Source: a virus. Taken from it: a stretch of 34,359 nucleotides of DNA. The translations under genes and the position numbers were made by a program. The first letter of the stretch is position 1. Every line of letters starts with the position of its first letter. The stretch lies in IMG/VR virus record IMGVR_UViG_3300036945_001039, positions 1-34,359 of that record; one strand, given 5' to 3'. This document shows, piece by piece, positions 28,601 to 34,359 of the stretch. The notes under the pieces were generated by a model that worked only from the letters and a program-made list of their open reading frames with translations, was not told the origin of the DNA and searched no databases.

Positions 28601-30660
28601 CATCTAATGTTCCTAGTATTAATCCAGGAGGAACTACTTCTGCAACAGCTTTAATAGTCGATGACTCAAGATTTACTATTAGTGAATCAGGTGCATGTGC
28701 AACTCCTGCAAGAGAACAAGACTTGTCAGTAGTTTCTTACTATGGATCAATTAAAAATATATTTGATAATCAATGGGGTCAGATATATTCATACCAGACA
28801 ATTGATACAGGTTTTCAAGAAACACTTCCATTCTCAGGAATATCAAGTGCAACTGTGTTTGGAGGAGATACATTTATTTCTAGATTTGCATTCAAAACAA
28901 AACTTCCATTCTTTATTGATAACAGAGTGGGAGCTCCTGATGATTCAGATATATTCTATGATGAGATTGGTAACATTGCCTATCCAAGATATTGGCACTC
29001 ATCACGTTCTATATTAGAAGATTATAGCGTTCCTGGAGAGTCAACTATTATGAAGAATTTAATTTCTTACAAAGCTACCAACTTTGACTGTCCTAATAAT
29101 CCAGCAGATATTGTTTCAGTGGATGGTGCAGGGGCTTCATTAAGAACTTACTATGATGGGTACTTCTATTTATTTGCATATGGAATTCCTAACTTTTATT
29201 GTGAGAGTTCATATAATACAGATTTACGTCAAGCAATTGATAATAGATCTGGTGACTTCTGGCCACACGTTAGTACAAGTATTCCTGACGATTGGGTACA
29301 AGAAAGTTTTGTGTCAATAGCATTTGATAATACATATAACTATAATACAACCTTCTCCAAACAGAATAAAGAGAATGTGTTCACACACTTACCTCCTGAT
29401 TGGACAGAACAATTGTGTTACACAAACTATCCATTCAGAGCTATATATTCAGATCCTCAAACTGTTGATGCTGATAATAGAGTGAATAACTGGTTATCAT
29501 ATTCTGCATTATCATATCATGACTTTCCTCAGAACTATGGAAACTTAATATCATTAGATGGTATTCAGAACAGAGCTATTCTAGCTAGATTTGAAAACAA
29601 GTCATTGTTGTATAACAACTTGTTGACTATCGATACAAGTAATCCTCAAGCTGCATACGTAGGTAATCCTAATATGTTTAGTGCTCCTCCAATTGATTAT
29701 GCTGAAACAGATCTTGGATATGCAGGAAGTCAGAACAAGTTCTTGTTGAAGATTCCTCAAGGACAAATTAGTGTAGATGCTAAACGTGGACAAGTGTTCT
29801 TAATTGGTGGAGATCAAGCACAAGACCTTTCTGCATTTGGTTCAGGTATGAACAGATTCTTTACAGACCATTTAGCATTTGAGGTTCTTAGATATTTCCC
29901 AGATGTAAATACAGATAATAACTTTACAGGAATTGGATTACATGGAGTGTATGATTCTAAATTTGATAGAGTTATTCTTACTAAGCTTGATTACATTCCT
30001 ATAGACAAAGATGTGAAATATGATGCTGATAAAAGAGAGTTCTATATAGAGACAGTTCAATATCTTCCAGAGCCTACTACTACAACAACTACAACAACTG
30101 AAAGTCCTTATAACTTTGATATTACATTTAACTGGAATGATATTGGTGTTACAGATGCTGCAAGTTTTGAAGCATTCTATGTAAATGGGCAGCAAGGAAA
30201 TATTTTTCCAAATCCAAGTTTTGTACTTAATAGCTTCTTAATGGAAGGTAATAGAATACAAGCTAATGTTTCAAATATTTTTGTTATTTCGCTTAATAAT
30301 GGTTATATAAATTCAGATGTATCAGTAGATGTTTTACCCAATAATTTAATTACTCTAGAACTTCTTTATTTTGATAATCTTACTGGAATTTTTATAGACC
30401 TTCCTCCAAATCTAGTTAATTTAATGATAATATATAGTCCTTTTATTACATCACTTCCTAATCTTCCTACAACGTTGATGGCAATAAATATAGCTGGATT
30501 AAACTTAACTCAACAAACTTTAGATGATTTGGTAGACATGTTTATATTAGGTAGTGTTCCTAAAAATTCTTGGCAGTCTGGTAATCAACAAACAACTGAT
30601 ATTCCTAGTCCATCTAAAATAGCATTATTGAATGCAAATGTTAATAGTGTTTATTATTAA
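25609..30660 (+). CDS. Giant muzzle/tail-stabilisation-type protein with LRR-like C-terminus, 1683 aa
   Basis: Largest gene of the window. Residues ~1-1490 are beta-rich; the start (AAVGMNFDNSVNQVPKGMLTYALN) and late blocks (VDAKRGQVFLIGG, ~1389-1401; GVYDSKFDRVILTKLDY, ~1446-1462) match my recollection of crAss-like muzzle/tail-stabilisation proteins capping the tail. Residues 1490-1497 are poly-Thr; ~1500-1683 are a separate domain with LPxxLxxL-type repeats (LPNNLITLELLYF, LPPNLVNLMI, LPTTLMAINI) resembling a leucine-rich repeat. Relatives usually continue with a SWT/SFH block; here that block opens the next gene, so the gene appears split. Likely roles are tail closure and host contact. 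Confidence 0.75.
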   Translation: MADDKLDQIKKLLDGNQSNVNQEYNVAAVGMNFDNSVNQVPKGMLTYALNASVENFDSNSVNYQNEPGNEFCVSFPPEFVLIGKHFIQEKSKHIFFLANPTTGDSQIGYMDNNDCKYNVFVSAKCLNFNVAYPIHKVVHKITNCSTEIYWTDGFNPRRYLDLDPLKIPYSLVQTSTFCNPDYTDEIDCNQLKLQPNFSIPGLSIIDVVTGGSLTAGTVQFAIQYSDSASNPYTSYYSVTNPTPIADPRITTPDFNYPVGKSVVIQVDNLDTTGQFQYFNLAVIKTVNSIASVELVGTYFIESPTINITYTGQDVTAIRLAINDIFEKYPYYDIAQDVTAVQDVLVWTSLTSIDRINYQSIANAITLNWQSYRLPANENYADELNATNLRGYLRDEVYAFEIVFLLKNGKQTDGFHIPGRPVLATDLTNVYKTGPAATADFIGVPTNVEDVTGYEYSPYWKIYNTATVTGEGDGLPIGNATPYEQGNFAYWESSEKYPCNPDLWGELANQPIRHHKFPDVLVSPVFESATPTILSNGKYGVEMQSNDAVFPIGVNINITQITNLIQRSNLTEDQKADIVGFKIVRGDRGTNKSIVAKGILRNVGMYSREDQTYYYPNYPYNDLDEDPFLNEINNAYSKVSEAWLIICTEDGEYTYIDPNTNKEVTKPMVAGENYEFCAIGKPRQKDLGVGKALIGPANYNVWYASNANARGYEAQWNDPFTDNNTEYKYTTSWIAGIGGSGATAFCRMVVEDLDGPGNNCNNETTFEDPFNGFIKCGPRNTLEPYDINDPNLLPGGISPLGYIPFPDFGNGFQFSRRSSLNCNIETPIKPIKTPASQYRHVFNSPETSFGQPFLGNVLKLENVMYGAGIGHFVQVSKNAKYKLISKEAQIDALNSSTAIARITSFNATALFTAYQAYLTIYINGITRRNYAYSFNSIASYDYFGDIENNQQIKQRPIDLTQYLIPGVQSVGDNYNINNYQRESSVFIKTTEDVDPLLFPSNVPSINPGGTTSATALIVDDSRFTISESGACATPAREQDLSVVSYYGSIKNIFDNQWGQIYSYQTIDTGFQETLPFSGISSATVFGGDTFISRFAFKTKLPFFIDNRVGAPDDSDIFYDEIGNIAYPRYWHSSRSILEDYSVPGESTIMKNLISYKATNFDCPNNPADIVSVDGAGASLRTYYDGYFYLFAYGIPNFYCESSYNTDLRQAIDNRSGDFWPHVSTSIPDDWVQESFVSIAFDNTYNYNTTFSKQNKENVFTHLPPDWTEQLCYTNYPFRAIYSDPQTVDADNRVNNWLSYSALSYHDFPQNYGNLISLDGIQNRAILARFENKSLLYNNLLTIDTSNPQAAYVGNPNMFSAPPIDYAETDLGYAGSQNKFLLKIPQGQISVDAKRGQVFLIGGDQAQDLSAFGSGMNRFFTDHLAFEVLRYFPDVNTDNNFTGIGLHGVYDSKFDRVILTKLDYIPIDKDVKYDADKREFYIETVQYLPEPTTTTTTTTESPYNFDITFNWNDIGVTDAASFEAFYVNGQQGNIFPNPSFVLNSFLMEGNRIQANVSNIFVISLNNGYINSDVSVDVLPNNLITLELLYFDNLTGIFIDLPPNLVNLMIIYSPFITSLPNLPTTLMAINIAGLNLTQQTLDDLVDMFILGSVPKNSWQSGNQQTTDIPSPSKIALLNANVNSVYY
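30076..30099 (+). repeat. Poly-Thr linker inside the muzzle-like gene
   Basis: Eight consecutive ACT/ACA codons (residues 1490-1497) mark the boundary between the conserved body and the LRR-like addition. Confidence 0.8.
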
Positions 30661-30686
30661 TAGAATTAAAATGTATAGTTCACATT

Positions 30687-32192
30687 ATGTCAACAGAGAA
30701 TAATCAAATACCAGTAGTAACAAGAACACAGGTCTATCTTACAGATCCTGAATTTTTCTGTAGTAAATCTTGGACTCTTTCATTTAATATGAACACTAAG
30801 AGTTGGGTTTCATTTCACAGTTATATTCCTAATTGGTATATGGGTGAGAATAACTTCTTCTATTCAGGAATCAATGGTTGTTGTGATGACTTTGATTCTA
30901 GCTTTGCTGCATTTGTAGGAAATACAAATAAACCAACTACTAGTACAACCACTACAAATCCAGGAAGACCAACAGGAACAACTACTACTAGATATGTACC
31001 AAGTTGTATGTTAGAAGGATCAGTTGCAGAATTATTCTGTGAATTGGAAGGAGAAGTTCAGATTACAGTTCCAGCTACCACTACAACAACTATTTGTAGC
31101 AGACCTTCAGGACTAATAGGATTCCAATTAGTTACAGGATATGATGATGGAATAAATCCACCTGTAGTTTCTACAGGAAGTTTATTCGATGCTTGTACTG
31201 CAATAGACCTTTATTACATAACAACTCCAACAACAACATTTGGTTACACATATAGTTTAGAAGTTGGACAGTTTGTATATGATGACGATGGAACATTGTG
31301 TACTTATGTTCCAACTGGTTATTATTTTACAGAAGAAAGTGCATCAGGAAAATATGCATACTACATAGAAGATGGACGTATCATGAGCATTGATTATTGT
31401 AACTGTGGAACTACAACCACTACAACAACTAGTGTTCCTAATATTCCTGAATGTTGTGGAATATTATTTGCTTCAGGAGATAATGTATATTACACTTTAC
31501 CAAATTCTATTACGATGGGTCAGTTATCTATTCCTGGATATGTTACTTCTTTAGGAGTGGCTATGACAGCTAATAAGTTTTGGTCAATTGATTCAACTAT
31601 TGAAGAATGGGATATTGACTTATCTCCATTCAGTGCAACGTATAACAGATCGATTGCTTTTCCTGCAGGATTTACAACATCAGCAGGAATAACTGGAAAA
31701 GATGATTTAACATTAATAGCAATTAATGATACACCTTCTCCACAAGAAATTGTTGAATTAGATGTAACAGGATTAACAGCTGTAGAAACTTCTATAATTA
31801 CATTACAAACAGATAGAATTGGAGTTGGAAATACTTTATATACAACCAGTGGTAAAATAGTAGTAATCAATTACGATAGTGTAACAAATGATTATTACTT
31901 AACTCAATACGATTATGGAACAGCAGCAATAGAGTTAGATTTAAACATTGGAACAATTGCTCCTACATCAATTTATCAATGTAATTGTTACATTTACATA
32001 AGTGAAGCAAATGGTGATAGTTATTTAGTAACGTCATCTGCAGTTTATTCATTTGTAAATTTAAATATTTCAGTAGATGCAGTGGCTCAGTTATCAAGTT
32101 GTGTTGTAAGTTCTTTGACTGACAATCCTAATTTGACAACAACTACGTCAACATCATCATCTACAACTACGACAACAACAACTATTCCTTAA
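30687..32192 (+). CDS. Modular tail protein carrying the displaced muzzle C-terminal block, 501 aa
   Basis: Residues ~15-65 (VYLTDPEFFCSKSWTLSF, KSWVSFHSYIPNWY, FFYSGINGC) resemble the block that normally ends crAss-like muzzle proteins. Thr linkers at 84-90, 98-101, 131-135 and 242-248 separate small Cys-containing domains. Residues ~255-475 form a long beta-rich domain with propeller-like repetition (GILFASGDNVYY, VAMTANKFWSID, LTLIAINDTP, GKIVVINYD, CYIYISEANGDSYL). Residues 484-499 are a Thr/Ser tail ending the protein with IP. It is likely a tail-tip or adhesin subunit binding next to the muzzle. Domain names are by pattern only. Confidence 0.68.
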   Translation: MSTENNQIPVVTRTQVYLTDPEFFCSKSWTLSFNMNTKSWVSFHSYIPNWYMGENNFFYSGINGCCDDFDSSFAAFVGNTNKPTTSTTTTNPGRPTGTTTTRYVPSCMLEGSVAELFCELEGEVQITVPATTTTTICSRPSGLIGFQLVTGYDDGINPPVVSTGSLFDACTAIDLYYITTPTTTFGYTYSLEVGQFVYDDDGTLCTYVPTGYYFTEESASGKYAYYIEDGRIMSIDYCNCGTTTTTTTSVPNIPECCGILFASGDNVYYTLPNSITMGQLSIPGYVTSLGVAMTANKFWSIDSTIEEWDIDLSPFSATYNRSIAFPAGFTTSAGITGKDDLTLIAINDTPSPQEIVELDVTGLTAVETSIITLQTDRIGVGNTLYTTSGKIVVINYDSVTNDYYLTQYDYGTAAIELDLNIGTIAPTSIYQCNCYIYISEANGDSYLVTSSAVYSFVNLNISVDAVAQLSSCVVSSLTDNPNLTTTTSTSSSTTTTTTTIP

Positions 32193-32196
32193 TGCT

Positions 32197-33063
32197 ATGC
32201 CAAAGATTATAACAATACGATTAACAACAGCTGGAGCAAAGACTGGACCATTCACGATCACAGATCAGTTTGGTAACATCATAGCTACTAATGTTTCTAA
32301 GAAAACATTAATTGCAGGGATTAGTTATGAGGTTGATAATGTAGTTGATATAATAACAATTGAATCTACAGGAGAATGTAAATTAAAAAAATCATTCACT
32401 TTGACATCAATTACTAGAGCTGACTATGCAGCATTAACTTATACACAATCTACAAGTGCATGTTTGTGGAGACATCTTACAGATGTAACTACATACAACT
32501 GCTACTATGGAAATATAGAACCATACATTATTGAGTATCCTTTTGCATACCAATACCAAGATGAAATCTTACAGAATGTAAAAGACTACACTAAAGCATA
32601 TCAATACCTTCCTATTCCTAATGGTGTATTTGATGACAATGCTAAATTTGAAACAAACGATAAATGGTTCAACAAAGCTATTCTATATAATGGACAACAA
32701 AGTTCAGGAGTATTAGAGCTTGTTGCAAAACCAATGAACAACTTGCAGGCATACAACTTATATCCTATCTTTAACGCTGATAGCAAAACTATCACATATA
32801 CCAAGAGTGATAACTTCTACCAGTATAATACATTCTGGGCATTGCAAAAAAGTTCTCAGATTCCATTGTTTAATGTTTCTTGTGAAAGCCTTTCAATTGA
32901 TAAGGTGATTAATCAATCTAATATGGACTATGGATCTAGATCATTTAAGAAAGCTCCCCTTAGAGCCAAGGAACTCAAAGTGAGACACATCTTAGATAAT
33001 AGCTGCACAGTACACTTAGTTAGTCAATTCATAATAACACCTGCAATGATAAGCTATAAATAA
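32197..33063 (+). CDS. Virion protein sharing the AG-GPF N-terminal module, 288 aa
   Basis: Residues ~1-70 (IITIRLTTAGAKTGPFTI, VSKKTLIAGISYEV, IESTGECKLKKSF) match the start of the 254-aa protein at 21313 in pattern. The remaining ~215 residues are beta-rich and aromatic (YGNIEPYIIEYPFAYQYQD, NKAILYNGQQSSGVLEL, YTKSDNFYQYNTFWALQK), with a basic stretch near the end (SRSFKKAPLRAKELKVRH). No known catalytic motif is visible. It starts 4 bases after a gene that ends in a poly-Thr tail, so it may be a former C-terminal module now separate. A late tail component is likely. Confidence 0.68.
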   Translation: MPKIITIRLTTAGAKTGPFTITDQFGNIIATNVSKKTLIAGISYEVDNVVDIITIESTGECKLKKSFTLTSITRADYAALTYTQSTSACLWRHLTDVTTYNCYYGNIEPYIIEYPFAYQYQDEILQNVKDYTKAYQYLPIPNGVFDDNAKFETNDKWFNKAILYNGQQSSGVLELVAKPMNNLQAYNLYPIFNADSKTITYTKSDNFYQYNTFWALQKSSQIPLFNVSCESLSIDKVINQSNMDYGSRSFKKAPLRAKELKVRHILDNSCTVHLVSQFIITPAMISYK

Positions 33064-33070
33064 AATAGTT

Positions 33071-33598
33071 ATGGAAATTTGGAAACCAATACCTAGTTTA
33101 AATAATTTATATGAAGCAAGTAATCTTGGTAAGATTAGATCTGCAGGTATTAGAAATAAAGGTAAAATATTAAGAGAATATATTAATTCTCCTGAAAATA
33201 TTAATTACAATTTTGTAGAAGTCCATATAAATAATAAAAAATGGATGAAAAGAGTACATAGACTTGTAGCTGAAGCATTTTGTGAAAATCTTGAAAATTA
33301 TCCAATTGTAATGCATTTAGATAATGATAGAAGAAATAATAAAGCAAGTAATTTACAATGGGGTACATTAAAAATGAACTCTCAACAAATGATAATAGAG
33401 GGTAGAGGTAATAAATCTAAAGGTAGCAAACATTATCTTTCTAAATTAACTGAAGAGCAAGTAATTGAAATACGAGAAAAGTATATACCAAGAAAATATA
33501 CTTTGCAAAAATTAGCAAAAGAGTACAATGTAAGCTTTGGGTTAATTGGACATGTTATAAAGAATAGAAATTGGAAACACGTAATCTCTTACAAGTAA
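33071..33598 (+). CDS. NUMOD4-HNH homing endonuclease, 175 aa
   Basis: The N-terminal NUMOD4 pattern (EIWKPIPSLNNLYEASNLGK, 2-21; then IRSAG) is followed by the HNH core: VHRLVAEAF (62-70), IVMHLDNDRRNN (79-90, H82/D84) and ASNLQWGT (92-99). Residues ~122-168 form a helix-turn-helix DNA-binding tail (YTLQKLAKEYNVSFGLIGHV). Such free-standing enzymes cut intron- or insertion-free alleles and spread between phages. The gene is more AT-rich in codon use than neighbours and lies between two tail-module genes, a typical insertion site. The length is normal and all key residues look intact, so it is probably active. Confidence 0.92.
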   Translation: MEIWKPIPSLNNLYEASNLGKIRSAGIRNKGKILREYINSPENINYNFVEVHINNKKWMKRVHRLVAEAFCENLENYPIVMHLDNDRRNNKASNLQWGTLKMNSQQMIIEGRGNKSKGSKHYLSKLTEEQVIEIREKYIPRKYTLQKLAKEYNVSFGLIGHVIKNRNWKHVISYK

Positions 33599-33599
33599 T

Positions 33600-34359
33600 A
33601 TGAATAGTGGTAAAGTAAAATGCACATGTGGATGGAGTTGGAACAAATCTGATTCTAGCAAAAAAGATATGTACATCTGTCACGAGTGTGGTAGAGACAA
33701 TAGTAACAACATGAAGAATGGAGGTTGGTTAGACAACTATGGTGAGGAAGAGAATTATAATGATTATGAAGTTTCTGCTCCTGAAGGATTTGAAGGAGAT
33801 GGATATAGTAACGTAGGACGTAACTATTCTCCTGCATGGGGGGGACAGTTTAGAGAAGGAGGAGAAACTCCTAAAGCACAAGGAGGTCGTCTTCAAACTA
33901 TTAATGCTAGACAAAAAAGAGGGATTGAGTTATTGAATGAAGAATCAAAAAAAGCTGCAGAAGATAAACGTGAGTTAGAAACAACAGGGCAAATAAAGAG
34001 ACCTCGTTCTATTGCGTATAAATCAAAAGTAAAAAAACAACCTGAATTAAAACAGGATAATAGAACTGATTATGAAAGAGGGTACGATAAAAGAAAAGCA
34101 AAATTAAAAAAATTTAATAAAGTTGTAGTTGGTGCAGCAGACGTTGCTACTGATGCAATGCAGTTAGGAAATTTTATTCCTCACCCAGCTGCACAACTTG
34201 TTGGTAAAATAGGAAATGTTGCAGGAGCAGCTGTTGATGCTTACCAAGCAGGTATGGATTTTAATGAAGGAAATTATGGTTCTGGAGCATTTAATCTTGG
34301 ATCAGCAATATTACCTAGTTTTATAGAAGGAGCTGGTTATACAAGAAATATGTATAACA
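33600..34359 (+). CDS. Zinc-ribbon protein with Gly/Ala-rich region, truncated by window end (253+ aa)
   Basis: Open from the ATG at 33600 to the window edge (253 codons). Residues 8-31 form a zinc ribbon (CTCGWSW at 8-14 and CHEC at 27-30). Next come an acidic low-complexity stretch (DNYGEEENYNDYEVSAPEG), a Gly-rich patch (AWGGQFREGGETPKAQGG), and a basic helical region (residues ~100-170). Residues ~177-250 are Ala/Gly/Val-rich and moderately hydrophobic (VVVGAADVATDAMQLG, LVGKIGNVAGAAVDAYQAG), possibly membrane-interacting. Long proteins of this layout occur near the tail genes of Bacteroidota phages as internal or ejected proteins; that is inference. Confidence 0.7.
   Translation, partial: MNSGKVKCTCGWSWNKSDSSKKDMYICHECGRDNSNNMKNGGWLDNYGEEENYNDYEVSAPEGFEGDGYSNVGRNYSPAWGGQFREGGETPKAQGGRLQTINARQKRGIELLNEESKKAAEDKRELETTGQIKRPRSIAYKSKVKKQPELKQDNRTDYERGYDKRKAKLKKFNKVVVGAADVATDAMQLGNFIPHPAAQLVGKIGNVAGAAVDAYQAGMDFNEGNYGSGAFNLGSAILPSFIEGAGYTRNMYN

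Noticed and set aside
1-34359. Stop-codon reassignment (known in some crAss-like phages)
   Set aside because: TAG ends genes at 3272 and 13879 and TGA at 4108, each followed promptly by another gene; no in-frame TAG or TGA interrupts a conserved protein.
1-34359. tRNA genes or CRISPR arrays
   Set aside because: No cloverleaf with a GTTCRA-type T-loop and no regularly spaced identical repeats were seen; the only short repeats are Thr-codon tracts in coding frames.

Overview
The window is a 34 kb piece of a tailed double-stranded DNA phage that most likely infects a Bacteroidota host. The gene set and order fit a crAss-like (Crassvirales-type) podovirus: small terminase candidate, large terminase, portal with a Gln-rich C-terminus, scaffold-like acidic protein, major capsid protein, connector/ring-type proteins, two IHF/HU-like proteins and a giant tail 'muzzle/stabilisation' protein. 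The DNA is AT-rich. Genes start with ATG behind A/T-rich leaders without clear Shine-Dalgarno sites, and two good promoters follow the Bacteroidota pattern TTTG-N19-21-TAnnTTTR. TAA, TAG and TGA all end genes here, so stop-codon reassignment is not indicated. Family names are given from recalled sequence patterns; no database was searched.

Layout. Positions 1-2668 hold small leftward genes of unknown function; most are followed by their own hairpin-plus-T-run terminator, and they look like early or accessory genes. Positions 2669-2918 are a divergent control region with a predicted three-way-junction fold, an AT-rich hairpin with a T9 run, a G-rich tract and promoter-like boxes. From 2919 everything runs rightward. 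2919-4706 is a compact run of small genes (winged-helix-like, IHF-like, zinc-ribbon, two unknowns, probable small terminase). 4707-14636 is the head module: terminase, portal, scaffold candidate, major capsid protein, an inserted HNH endonuclease, and two structural proteins. 14662-22077 is a decoration/adhesin module: Cys-rich proteins with poly-Thr linkers, two tandem tail-collar paralogues, a protein ending in a CBM-like domain and one ending in a FISUMP (C-type-lectin-like) domain. A double-hairpin terminator at 22086-22148 and a promoter at 22194-22226 then open a second late unit: a metallophosphoesterase, a connector candidate, an IHF-like protein, a second connector candidate and the 1683-residue muzzle-like protein. 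Further adhesin-like proteins, a NUMOD4-HNH homing endonuclease and a zinc-ribbon protein cut by the window end follow.

How it works together. Terminase and portal package DNA into a capsid built from the major capsid protein, with the acidic protein as likely scaffold. Connector proteins close the vertex and the muzzle-like protein caps the short tail. A modular set of fibre or decoration proteins, four sharing a related N-terminal docking module and at least six carrying Thr-rich linkers, probably displays exchangeable host- or glycan-binding domains.

The most notable observations are the shared docking module with swapped C-terminal domains, an apparent split of the muzzle gene by a Thr linker plus leucine-rich-repeat-like domain, and several predicted structured non-coding elements (2686-2765, 541-656, 9396-9454, 12404-12557).
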